Shown here: positions 1 through 7,499 of the stretch, one piece after another
Numbering within the stretch: the stretch's first letter is position 1
Layout: each line of letters begins with the position of its first letter
From: Chitinophaga chungangae
Lineage (GTDB): Bacteria; Bacteroidota; Bacteroidia; Chitinophagales; Chitinophagaceae
DNA: 64,000 bases
Reading direction: 5' to 3'
Assembly: GCF_017742215.1 (NCBI RefSeq)
Contig: NZ_JAGHKP010000001.1
Span: 310,001 to 374,000 of the forward strand
The notes under the pieces: generated by a model
Told to the model about the DNA's origin: nothing
Databases searched by the model: none
Seen by the model: the letters and a program-made list of their open reading frames with translations, nothing else
Program-made: the position numbers and the translations under genes

Positions 1-411
1 TTCGCCACGGGAAGCGAGTTTGAAGGGCTGAGCCTGTTCGTGAAAGACGGGAAGTTCCAGGTGGCGCACAATACGGGCTCCATCGTGAAACATCTTGAAT
101 CGCCGGCGAACCTTGCGCCGGGCAAACACCAGCTGCGGTTCGAGCTGCATTACACCGGCAAAGGCGGTCCCGTGGGGCATGGCGTAAAACCGCCGCAGAA
201 GCCGGATGTGGACGGCGGCACCGAAGCGATCTATATCGACGGGGTGAAAGTGGGAGAGCGTACGATCAAAGAATCCGAAGCGCGGTACATCGGTTTTTAT
301 AAAGATGCGATAGACGTGGGGCAGGACCTGAATTCCCCCGTAACCGGCCGGTACCAAACGCCATTTAAATTCACCGGCGACCTGAAGAACGTAACGATAG
401 AATATAAGTAG
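1..411 (+). CDS. Arylsulfatase-like protein, C-terminal fragment (5' end outside window)
   Basis: The frame is open at the left edge, so only the last 136 residues are visible and the true start lies upstream. What remains resembles the small C-terminal beta domain of sulfatase enzymes: a strand LSLFVKDGKF, a segment AIYIDGVKVGERTI, then DVGQDLNSPV and the closing PFKFTGDLKNVTIEYK. The N-terminal domain, with the formylglycine and metal ligands that would prove the function, cannot be seen. Sulfatases of this group usually act in the periplasm and remove sulfate from glycans. The family call rests on remembered C-terminal features, and the substrate is unknown. Confidence 0.7.
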   Translation, partial: FATGSEFEGLSLFVKDGKFQVAHNTGSIVKHLESPANLAPGKHQLRFELHYTGKGGPVGHGVKPPQKPDVDGGTEAIYIDGVKVGERTIKESEARYIGFYKDAIDVGQDLNSPVTGRYQTPFKFTGDLKNVTIEYK

Positions 412-436
412 TGGAAACCCTGCACTCGTCTTAAAC

Positions 437-472
437 AAAAAGGACTGCTCATCCGAACAGTCCTTTTTTAAT
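437..472 (+). terminator. Rho-independent terminator after the sulfatase gene
   Basis: An inverted repeat AAGGACTG/CAGTCCTT (440-447 and 458-465, 10-nt loop) is followed by a run of T. It lies between two convergent genes and the upstream A-run would let it also serve the minus-strand lipoprotein gene. Confidence 0.8.
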
Positions 473-475
473 TTT

Positions 476-874
476 TTAGTAATCAGATTTGATGATGACG
501 ATCTTGACATCGAGCGGGGCGGTTATTCGTACCGGCGCCGTACCTGTGGCGTTCTGCGTGTCCAGGTACAATTTGCCGGGGCTGTACGAATAGAGGTACG
601 AAACGCCGTTAAACACCTGCGGGAGCGGTTCCCAGATGTTGGAGCCGAAAGAGATGTACACCTGCACGGCATCCAGCTCAACGGTTTGGCCGTCCAGCTC
701 GGGAATATTGAGCGTGGCCTGGTAAGAATTGTTGCCGGTGTTCAGCAGCCACATATCCGTGGATACATTGCCGATGATGGTCTGGTTCGGGATCACCACT
801 TCGTTGGTTTCTTTCGTGCACGAGCTGAAGAAGATAGTTCCCAGGAAAATGAATGGCAGGATAAACGTTTTCAT
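476..874 (-). CDS. Putative lipoprotein, 132 residues, unknown function
   Basis: The N-terminus is a lipoprotein signal: MK, a hydrophobic stretch to about residue 17, then the lipobox FSSC with the lipid-accepting Cys at 19. The mature part is short, rich in alternating hydrophobic and polar residues (beta-like), and contains no motif I recognise. It probably sits in a membrane facing the periplasm or the cell surface. It is transcribed toward the sulfatase gene and shares its terminator region. No close neighbour on the same strand suggests a role. The start at 874 gives the complete signal sequence. Confidence 0.7.
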   Translation of the reverse strand: MKTFILPFIFLGTIFFSSCTKETNEVVIPNQTIIGNVSTDMWLLNTGNNSYQATLNIPELDGQTVELDAVQVYISFGSNIWEPLPQVFNGVSYLYSYSPGKLYLDTQNATGTAPVRITAPLDVKIVIIKSDY

Positions 875-968
875 GTTGATTCGGGTTATATACCACCTGG
901 TATACCAAAGGCTATGCCAATCAGCATAGTCTCCGGCTCCAAAAAGGATGAGCGGTACGCCCGCGCCT

Positions 969-1565
969 TTACCGCCTGATATCGTCTATCGTTCCTTTGT
1001 CGAACAATTCCTTCAGTTCGTTTTTCGTAAATGCCTCCTCTTCCGGCGAAAATTCCTTTTTCATCAGGTCCGCCAGGCCGGAGCTTTTGTTGGTTTCGTA
1101 CAGATTATGCAGCACGTACACGCTGTCTCCCGCAACGCGCGCCACTTTGTACAGCGTATAACTGCCGGGCGCTTCTTTCACTTCGTACACATCGCCCGCC
1201 TGCGGCGCCAGTATCATTTTGGCATTGGCCGCGGCGCTTTGCCTGGCGGCAAAAATGCCGAAAGTCACGATCAGGCCGATCACGATCAGGCCCGAGAACG
1301 TCCAGATGGGTGTTTTGGCGCGGGAACGGAGACTGTCGTACGAGAGTTTCAGGTCGTTCGGCATTTCTTTCGGTTTGAGCGTTTGTTTGCAGTGGGTGCA
1401 GACGGAACCGCCGGTTTTGCCGAGCGGGAATGCGGGTATCCAGAAAATGTGGGCGTATTTCTGGTACACAAATACCTGGACAGACATCATCGTTCCGCAG
1501 TGGGAACATTTTGCGCCAAGGTCTTCGTGGCCGACGGGAGTTGCTTTCCAGCCATAGATGATCAT
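969..1565 (-). CDS. Zinc-ribbon membrane protein, unknown function
   Basis: The 198-residue product begins with two CxxC knuckles (Cys20/Cys23 and Cys56/Cys59) that form a likely zinc ribbon. A single transmembrane helix follows at about residues 88-107. The remaining 90 residues are soluble, with a beta-like part (DVYEVKEAPGSYTLYKVARV) and an acidic helical end. A similar layout (N-terminal zinc ribbon, one membrane helix, soluble C-terminal part) appears in the unrelated protein at 58867-59673. I know of no assigned function. It is separated from its neighbours by more than 90 bases on both sides and is probably transcribed alone. Confidence 0.75.
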   Translation of the reverse strand: MIIYGWKATPVGHEDLGAKCSHCGTMMSVQVFVYQKYAHIFWIPAFPLGKTGGSVCTHCKQTLKPKEMPNDLKLSYDSLRSRAKTPIWTFSGLIVIGLIVTFGIFAARQSAAANAKMILAPQAGDVYEVKEAPGSYTLYKVARVAGDSVYVLHNLYETNKSSGLADLMKKEFSPEEEAFTKNELKELFDKGTIDDIRR

Positions 1566-1680
1566 AGTATATGGGATTTAGGGTATGGTGTAAAACGAAG
1601 ATAACGATATTAACGGGATGCTGCAACGGGCATCCGGGCATTCTTCGCCGGGGTTGTGAGTTGACGGGCGGTAAAACAGG

Positions 1681-2997
1681 CTATTTGGCCAGTTCGCGGA
1701 TGCGCTGCTGACCGGTGATCACATCGGCCTTCAGGTCGCTGAGCATGGAATACAGGCCGAAATACGTGCGGTTGATGTACAGGCTGTGCCTGCTTCCCCT
1801 CGCTACTTTCGAATCGCGCACTTCTTTCAGGTTGGCGAGATAATCCATGTAAGCGTATATCTCGTTGAAATAAGCTTCGTTGCCGAAGTCGAAACGTTCC
1901 ACGGTGAAAGGATGCGTCATCAGGCGGATCATTTCCTGGAACAGCCCGGAGAAAAAGGTGATCTCTTTTTCCGTATCGCTGGGGTGGATCATTTCGAGGT
2001 TCATGTAAATTTCCTTGCGGCGGGCTTCGTTTTTCAGCACCTCTTTGTCGGTCAGCAGGAAATAATTCTCATAAAAATCTTCCGGCACTTCTTTCACGCA
2101 ACCAAAATCGAATATGCCGACCGAACCGTCTTCCCGCAACAGGAAATTCCCGGGATGCGGGTCTGCATGCACTTTGCGCAGGCTGTGCACCTGGAACTGG
2201 TAAAAATCCCACAGCGCCTGCCCGATCCTGTTGCGTATTTCCTGCGAAGGATTGGTTTCGAGAAATTCTTTGAGATGTTTGCCGTTGAGCCAGTCCATCG
2301 TAATGATGCGGTCAGACGACATCTCAGGGTAATATTTTGGGAACACGAGGTTCGGGATGTGCGCGCATCGGGCGGAAAGCTCCTGCGAGCGGCGTAGTTC
2401 CAGGTCGTAATCCGTTTCTTCCAGCAGTTTAGTTTCGATCTCGTCGAAATATTTGTCCATGTCCACTTCACTCATGCCTACGATGCGCATGGCGAAAGGT
2501 TTTACGATGCGAAGGTCCGACTTCACGCTGCTGGCTACGCCGGGATACTGGATCTTCACGGCCAGCTGCTGACCATTTTTCTCCGCCCGGTGAACCTGCC
2601 CGATGGACGCGGCGTTACTGGCTTTCATGTCGAATTTGTCGTACAGCTGCGCGGGCGTTTTGCCGAGCGTTTTCACGAAAGTGTTTACTACCAGCGGGCC
2701 GGAAAGCGGCGGCGCGCTGTACTGGCTCATCGCGAAACGTTCGCTGTAGGCCTTGGGCAGCATGCCCCTGTCCATGCTCAGCATTTGCGCTACTTTCAGC
2801 GCGCTGCCTTTCAGGTTGCTGAGGGTCTCGTAAATATCTTCGGCGTTTTCCTGGTGAAGCGCTTCTTTGGTGATGGTAGGGTCCATCAGTTTGCGCGTGT
2901 AGTGTTTGATGTAATTAGTGCCCACTTTCAGCCCTGTTGTCACAAAACGCCCGGCTCTTTCCACTTTGCCGGTGGGAATGTTCGTCTGTTCCTTCAT
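1681..2997 (-). CDS. ABC1/UbiB (AarF-like) family atypical kinase
   Basis: A 438-residue member of the ABC1/ADCK/UbiB family, whose members are protein-kinase-like ATP-binding proteins linked to isoprenoid lipid or quinone metabolism. Visible motifs in order are KVAQ at 68-71 (the family's KxGQ with Gly replaced by Ala), the Ala-rich nucleotide loop SNAASIGQVHRA at 127-138, the ATP-binding Lys in AVKIQYPGV (148), the catalytic-type HADPHPGN at 277-284 and DFG at 297-299. The gene follows the TetR-like regulator at 3037-3663 after 39 bases on the same strand, so the two probably form one transcript. Substrate is not known. Confidence 0.88.
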   Translation of the reverse strand: MKEQTNIPTGKVERAGRFVTTGLKVGTNYIKHYTRKLMDPTITKEALHQENAEDIYETLSNLKGSALKVAQMLSMDRGMLPKAYSERFAMSQYSAPPLSGPLVVNTFVKTLGKTPAQLYDKFDMKASNAASIGQVHRAEKNGQQLAVKIQYPGVASSVKSDLRIVKPFAMRIVGMSEVDMDKYFDEIETKLLEETDYDLELRRSQELSARCAHIPNLVFPKYYPEMSSDRIITMDWLNGKHLKEFLETNPSQEIRNRIGQALWDFYQFQVHSLRKVHADPHPGNFLLREDGSVGIFDFGCVKEVPEDFYENYFLLTDKEVLKNEARRKEIYMNLEMIHPSDTEKEITFFSGLFQEMIRLMTHPFTVERFDFGNEAYFNEIYAYMDYLANLKEVRDSKVARGSRHSLYINRTYFGLYSMLSDLKADVITGQQRIRELAK

Positions 2998-3036
2998 TCG
3001 TTATTGTTTGTCCTTTTCATCCTGGTGTAACCCGGG

Positions 3037-3663
3037 TTATTTTTTGGTCAGTATGAATTTTCCGAAATCCAGCAGGCTGTCCAGCGTATTGGAATGCATC
3101 AGCTGGAAGCTCAGGTTCACGGCTTTTTCGATGGCCGCGTCCGTCATTTCGAAATTCACGCTGCTGTCTTCGATCCAGTATTTCAGCACAAACAGCGCCT
3201 GCATCCAGAAGCCGTGCGTGTATTTGTCTGAAATGAATTTCCGCTCCTTGATCTCCGCGGTGGCGTAACCTTCTTTGATAAGGTCTGACGCGTAATTGTA
3301 AAAAACTTTTTTAAATGAGTTCAGCTGGCCGAGCTGGCTGAGGGGAAGGCGCGAACGGTCTGCCTGTTGCAGGATGTAACTGCGGTCTTCTTTCAGCTTC
3401 TGCACCCAGAGGAAATAAAACGCCAGCAGTTTTTCCTGCGCATTATACTGCTGGTAGATCTCGTCGGTTTTCAGTTGGGAAATGGTGCGGTCGAAAAGAT
3501 CCAGCCATATATCTTCTTCCACAGCGTCGAACGAGCTGTAATGCAGGTAAAAATCGGCTTCGGGAATGTCGAGTATCTTGCAAAGGGCGTACACCGAAAC
3601 GGGTTTTTTGCCGTTTTCGAGCCAGTAGCGTTTGTATGCTTCGCGGATAGTGTGCTTTTCCAT
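3037..3663 (-). CDS. TetR-like transcriptional regulator
   Basis: The 208-residue protein starts with a short helix-turn-helix of TetR type: VSVYALCKILDIPEADFYLHYSSFDAVEEDI at about residues 22-52 matches the usual pattern of a recognition helix followed by F/Y-x-x-Y/F-x-s/F. The rest is the all-helical ligand and dimer domain. It is the first gene of a pair with the ABC1 kinase downstream. A 10-bp palindrome GTTTTAAAAC at 3674-3683, just upstream of the start, could be its own operator (inference). Target and ligand are unknown. Confidence 0.78.
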   Translation of the reverse strand: MEKHTIREAYKRYWLENGKKPVSVYALCKILDIPEADFYLHYSSFDAVEEDIWLDLFDRTISQLKTDEIYQQYNAQEKLLAFYFLWVQKLKEDRSYILQQADRSRLPLSQLGQLNSFKKVFYNYASDLIKEGYATAEIKERKFISDKYTHGFWMQALFVLKYWIEDSSVNFEMTDAAIEKAVNLSFQLMHSNTLDSLLDFGKFILTKK

Positions 3664-3851
3664 AATGAAGATCGTTTTAAAACAATGAAAAATCGGAGCG
3701 GGCCAGGGATTTATACAAATTTACGGCAGCATTGCATACCGGCCGTGAACCGGTTCAGATTTATTTTTCTTGACGAGTTGAAATGAAGTGTGGTTAAGGA
3801 TTTTGGAGGATATGTTAAACTTTTCACAACGAAAAACGGCGTATATTCGGC

Positions 3852-4247
3852 ATGACAAAAATCATGTTTATGCCGCAATATTTTAAAGGGCTGAGAACAG
3901 CCATTTACCGCGTTACGGATATCAGGGAAGGAAAAGAATGGTACGCCAAAGCTTTCGGCACGCAACCCTATTTCGACGAGCCCTTTTACGTGGGGTTCGA
4001 GATCGGCGGGTACGAGCTGGGCGTTCAGCCGGTGGAAAGCGGCGGGCCGCATCCCGGGCAGGGCGGGGTGGAAACGTTGTGGGGGGTGGACGATATCGAC
4101 GAAACCTACAAACACCTGCTGTCTATCGGTGCAACGCCGCACCAGGAGCCGACAGGCGTGGGCGGGCCGTTGAAAGTGGCGGTGGTGAAAGATCCCTGGG
4201 GCAACCTGCTGGGAATGATCTACAACCCGCTGTTCAAGACCGCGTAA
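3852..4247 (+). CDS. VOC/glyoxalase-fold protein
   Basis: A 131-residue protein of the vicinal-oxygen-chelate superfamily. It shows the beta-alpha-beta-beta-beta pattern twice: AIYRVTDIREGKEWYAKAFG opens the first half, GVDDIDETYKHLLSIGA the second, and it ends with DPWGNLLGMIYNP, the usual final strand. VOC proteins include glyoxalases, dioxygenases and resistance proteins, and the sequence does not decide between them. The -7-like box TATATTCG at 3842-3849 ends only two bases before the first ATG, so translation may start at the in-frame ATG at 3864 or 3870 instead. It converges on the MFS operon and shares a terminator with it. Confidence 0.85.
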   Translation: MTKIMFMPQYFKGLRTAIYRVTDIREGKEWYAKAFGTQPYFDEPFYVGFEIGGYELGVQPVESGGPHPGQGGVETLWGVDDIDETYKHLLSIGATPHQEPTGVGGPLKVAVVKDPWGNLLGMIYNPLFKTA

Positions 4248-4248
4248 A

Positions 4249-4285
4249 AAAAGGAGCCGATCTTTGCAGGTCGGCTCCTTTTTCT
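4249..4285 (+). terminator. Bidirectional terminator between VOC gene and MFS operon
   Basis: The perfect stem AAGGAGCCGA/TCGGCTCCTT (4251-4260 and 4271-4280) has A residues before it and T residues after it, so it can stop transcripts from both convergent sides. Confidence 0.85.
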
Positions 4286-4298
4286 CCAATATCTTTTC

Positions 4299-5570
4299 TT
4301 AATGCGCCGGCATCACGTTTTCCGGCGGCGCCGCGTCCATTTTTTCGCCGGTGATCTGCCTGTTCAGCAAATAGATCATGACGGTGGTGATAATGAGCGC
4401 GCCAACGATCACGAAACCCAGCGTATCGTAATGTTCCAGGTAACCGGTGCCGGTTTTGTGGATGATCTGCCCTGCCAGCACGGCCGCGAGGCCGCCCGCC
4501 AGCTGCTGGATAGACGCGTTGACGCTCATAAAAGCGCCACGGTCCTGCATGGCCGGCATGGAAGTCATGATCGCCTGCACGGGGATCATCCTGCCGAATA
4601 CGCCGATCATCATGATGGAATTGATCACGATCGCAAGCCACAGCGGCGTGATGCCGCGATGGGTGAGGATCACCACCATTACGAGCGTGAGCATGCTGGC
4701 GGCATAAAATACGTTCACGCGGCCGAGCTTGTCCGTAAACCGGCCGATAAACGGCGCGGACACGAGGTTGGCGATGCCGACGGCCACGAACAGCACCGTG
4801 ATATCGTTCGGGTCGATGCCCATATTATGAATGGAAAAGGCGTTGCCGAAAGGCATCAGCATGTAACCGCCCGTGGCCATCAGTACCATGGTGCCGAAAG
4901 CCAGCGTGTAGCGGCGGTTCTGCAGCGTGTCCCACAAATGTTTAAAGGCGTTTTTCTCCGTTCTTTTGGTAAGATGTTCCGTGATCGGTTTCATGTATAC
5001 CGCGATCAGCACGCCCATAATGGTGCCCAATACGGCGATCATCCAGAAGGGAGCGTGCCATTCGAACGCCAGCGCCAGTTTCCAGCCGATGGGAATGCCC
5101 ACGATCTGGCTGAGGGCGAACGCCATCTGGATAAAGCCCATCACGCGGCCGCGGGTTTCGGGCCTGAACAGGTCTGCCACGATGGCCATGCCGATGGCGC
5201 TGATCACGCCGCCAAACAGGCCGGTAATGATGCGGGCCACAAGCAGCATGTGATAATTGGGCGCCAGGGCGCAGAGGTAAGTGCCGATGATGAAGCCGGT
5301 GTAAAATACCATCAGCATTTTTTTACGGTCGAATTTGTCCGCAAAACCCGCGGCCAGTATGCCTGAGATACCGGCGCTGAAAGCGTAGCCCGATACCACG
5401 AAACCGAATTGCGAAGCGGAGATGTCCCACTTGCGCATCAAAATTTCGCTGAGCGGGTTGAGCACCATGAAGTCGAGAATGACGGTGAATTGCAGCAATG
5501 CCAGGATGGCTATGACAAAAACCTGGTACCGGGAAAAGATCCTTTCTTTAGGAGCAGTGGTTGTGTCCAT
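4299..5570 (-). CDS. MFS transporter, DHA1 drug/sugar efflux type
   Basis: A 423-residue major facilitator with about 12 membrane helices. The loop between helices 2 and 3 carries motif A as GFADKFDRKKML (about residues 75-86), and helices 4-5 contain GLFGGVISAIGMAIVADLF and the efflux-type GIPIGWKLA region. A charged cytoplasmic loop near residues 200-215 separates the two halves. It is the last gene of an operon headed by a TetR regulator with a visible operator, so it is probably an exporter induced by the TetR ligand. The substrate cannot be read from the sequence. Confidence 0.88.
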   Translation of the reverse strand: MDTTTAPKERIFSRYQVFVIAILALLQFTVILDFMVLNPLSEILMRKWDISASQFGFVVSGYAFSAGISGILAAGFADKFDRKKMLMVFYTGFIIGTYLCALAPNYHMLLVARIITGLFGGVISAIGMAIVADLFRPETRGRVMGFIQMAFALSQIVGIPIGWKLALAFEWHAPFWMIAVLGTIMGVLIAVYMKPITEHLTKRTEKNAFKHLWDTLQNRRYTLAFGTMVLMATGGYMLMPFGNAFSIHNMGIDPNDITVLFVAVGIANLVSAPFIGRFTDKLGRVNVFYAASMLTLVMVVILTHRGITPLWLAIVINSIMMIGVFGRMIPVQAIMTSMPAMQDRGAFMSVNASIQQLAGGLAAVLAGQIIHKTGTGYLEHYDTLGFVIVGALIITTVMIYLLNRQITGEKMDAAPPENVMPAH

Positions 5571-5606
5571 AAAATGTTTCGTAGTGTGTGTTGAATCTGT
5601 TAAACC

Positions 5607-5858
5607 TCAGCCCGGGAGCTCTTCGCAGAAGAAACCTTCGCGGCTGACGAGCTGAATGACCTTTTCGGGCGTGAGCGCGGACGCTTCAATGCGGAGCACC
5701 TTGTCGGCGTCTTCCCGGTCTACGTTCCATTTCAGCACGCCGGGCTCTTTTTCCAGCACCGGGCCGATCTGCCGGAGGTCTTTTTTGAACCGGATATTGG
5801 TACGGAATACCAGTATTTCGGGGGCGGTTGAATAAGCAATGTGCATGGTCGTTAGCAT
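5607..5858 (-). CDS. Small HMA-fold-like protein without metal-binding cysteines
   Basis: An 83-residue protein lying 36 bases upstream of the MFS gene and 25 bases downstream of the TetR gene, on the same strand. Its pattern (ILVFRTNIRFKKDLRQIGPVL, then GVLKWNVDREDADKVLRIEA, then LTPEKVIQLVSREGF) matches the beta-alpha-beta-beta-alpha-beta order of heavy-metal-associated (HMA-like) domains. The CxxC metal site is absent. The only Cys is near the end. A second ATG at 5846 is an alternative start. The operon position suggests a role with the transporter, but the activity is unknown. Confidence 0.72.
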   Translation of the reverse strand: MLTTMHIAYSTAPEILVFRTNIRFKKDLRQIGPVLEKEPGVLKWNVDREDADKVLRIEASALTPEKVIQLVSREGFFCEELPG

Positions 5859-5883
5859 TTGGTCAGGTTAAAAAATATGGTAT

Positions 5884-6474
5884 TTACGGTCTGAGCGCTT
5901 TTAAGACGAGTTGCAGCGTTTGTTCCATGGTGTCTTCGGTGAACGTGTATTTTTTATGCCCGAAGGATTTTTCCTGCGTATGGAATTTGATGAGCTGGTA
6001 CAGGGGCGCGAAAGCCACAGCCCAGTATACTTCGAACGGCAGCGGGATCAGCTGTTTCCGCGCCACTGCGTTCTGGTAGAATTTGCTCATTACTTCCTTG
6101 AAAGTGGTGTACAGGTGCACGGCCATTTTATCGTAGAGGTGCGAATACCGCATCTTTTCGACAAACTCCACGTCCATCGGGTTTTTCAGGAAATAGCGCG
6201 CGCGGTTTTGCCATTGTTTGCGGAGACCTTCCTCAAAACTCATCTCGGGGTCGAACCCTTCAAGGCTTTCTTTGAGCATCCGGTCGGATACATGCAGCGA
6301 TACCTGCACGATCAGGTCTTCCCTATCTTTGAAATAAATATAAATGGTAGCGGGAGATACCCCGGCCGCTTTGGCGAGTTTGTTCACCCCGAAGCCGTCC
6401 AGCCCTTCCTGCACGATCATCTCAATAGCTTTCTGGTGGAGCAGGCAGATCTTATTTTCATCCCTCGTACGCAT
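5884..6474 (-). CDS. TetR/AcrR-family repressor of the efflux operon
   Basis: A canonical TetR regulator of 196 residues. The N-terminal helix-turn-helix reads GFGVNKLAKAAGVSPATIYIYF followed by KDREDLI, the highly conserved part of the family. The C-terminal helical domain should bind a small ligand. I chose the ATG at 6474 (MRTRDENK) because the longer frame would need a TTG at 6483, next to a near-palindromic operator at 6487-6504. The gene heads an operon with the small HMA-like protein and the MFS transporter, a standard arrangement for ligand-induced efflux with autorepression. Confidence 0.9.
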   Translation of the reverse strand: MRTRDENKICLLHQKAIEMIVQEGLDGFGVNKLAKAAGVSPATIYIYFKDREDLIVQVSLHVSDRMLKESLEGFDPEMSFEEGLRKQWQNRARYFLKNPMDVEFVEKMRYSHLYDKMAVHLYTTFKEVMSKFYQNAVARKQLIPLPFEVYWAVAFAPLYQLIKFHTQEKSFGHKKYTFTEDTMEQTLQLVLKALRP

Positions 6475-6486
6475 CGGGCACAAAGA

Positions 6487-6504
6487 TAAGTGAGCGTTCG
6501 CTTA
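6487..6504 (-). promoter_or_regulatory. Putative TetR operator
   Basis: The 18-bp sequence TAAGTGAGCGTTCGCTTA pairs in 7 of 9 positions around its centre and resembles known TetR/AcrR operators with TGAnCGnTCrCT cores. It lies 12 bases upstream of the repressor start, where binding would block the operon's own promoter. Confidence 0.65.
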
Positions 6505-6996
6505 TTTATAAAATTTATTTTCCACAGGATAAAAAAAACGGGGCTGCCCTGGTGAAAAGGCGGCCCCGGTAATGCTTTGCGCCCGGTTTCCCGCGCGCCC
6601 GGTTTATTTTGCGGGCATGTCACCCGTCCCCGGCTTCCGCTTCGGGCGCCGACAGGAACCGCGTTTCCGGAAAACGCAGCGCCAGCGGGAAACCGTTTGA
6701 CAGGCAACCGGGAAATAACGGCCGTTTTACCGGCCGCCGGGACTGTATAACATGCGCCGACGACCCCGCCAGGCGGGACAGGCAACGCCCGTCAATGTTC
6801 AAAAAACGGGTTTGAAAAACATGCAGCCGCCACACAGTGGAACAATGCAGCGGTACATGCGCATCGTTCATTCCCATGCGGCGGCCGCATGCGGATGTGA
6901 TCTTACCCGCGGCAGGTTAAAATGAGCCGTTATGGTCTTGGAAACTGGTACGGATACACGTTTTCCAACCGTCAGGTGAAAAGATTACATTAAAGA
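6505..6996. other. Gene-free GC-rich interval
   Basis: About 490 bases between the TetR operator and the small membrane protein gene. Frames of up to about 120 codons exist on both strands but show no signal, motif or codon pattern of a gene. The stretch contains short GC-rich inverted repeats (for example around 6556-6577 and 6720-6745) but nothing I can name. It could be a decayed gene, since a PepSY gene often has a receptor gene beside it, but no receptor motif is visible. Confidence 0.4.
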
Positions 6997-7368
6997 TTAA
7001 ATAAAAAAAGAAGAAGAGGCCTCACAGGGAGGGTGGAAAATTGCGCTGGCCCCGGTATACCGGTACAGGCTGGGAAGCATGCCGGTTTCGGGGCGGGAGG
7101 GGAGCAGCCGGGGCAAAACGACTGTTTCGGAGGCGACAGGCACGTAATCCTGTACCTTCAATACGACAGGTTTCGCCTGCATTTGCCGGTCCCCCGGTTG
7201 ATCTTCGCCAAATGTGGCGGCCAGGTGCCTGATACATTCGCAATCCACCGCAAGTCCGGTGTGCTGCACCATGTAGGTCGTCACCACGCATTGCACGTAC
7301 CCGGTAAGCCGGGTGGCGTACTGCATGCCGAGGGCCGCAAGGAGACATATGGCAAGTAAAGGGCGCAA
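6997..7368 (-). CDS. Small membrane-anchored Bacteroidota protein, unknown function
   Basis: A 123-residue product with an N-terminal hydrophobic segment (LLAICLLAALGMQYA), a Cys pair in DCECIRHLA at about residues 42-50, and a C-terminal FHPPCE. I recall a family of small Bacteroidota proteins with this same order: N-terminal anchor, a Cys-rich CxGKCxL-like element and an ending in FHPP. They are often found near TonB receptors and metal uptake genes. It is transcribed away from the PepSY gene at 7500. The resemblance is from memory and the element here is divergent. Confidence 0.55.
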   Translation of the reverse strand: MRPLLAICLLAALGMQYATRLTGYVQCVVTTYMVQHTGLAVDCECIRHLAATFGEDQPGDRQMQAKPVVLKVQDYVPVASETVVLPRLLPSRPETGMLPSLYRYTGASAIFHPPCEASSSFFI

Positions 7369-7499
7369 AGCACAGTAAATATAGTGAAAATATTGTAAGT
7401 GAATGCATTTTTCCCGAATGCGATGAAAGTTTTCCCGATGCGAGTTGCCGGGCCGGTAGGTGTTTCGGACTTTTGTTACGAAAGCTCAGAACAGACAAA

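Noticed and set aside
948..1604. Plus-strand frame of 218 codons over the zinc-ribbon gene
   Set aside because: The minus frame has two CxxC pairs and a membrane helix; the plus frame has none of these.
4302..5366. Plus-strand frame of 354 codons opposite the MFS gene
   Set aside because: His-rich antisense of a membrane protein, as for secY.
6417..6877. Two minus-strand frames of 122 and 85 codons in the GC-rich gap
   Set aside because: Arg/Pro/Gly-rich without motif; one overlaps the TetR gene and its operator.
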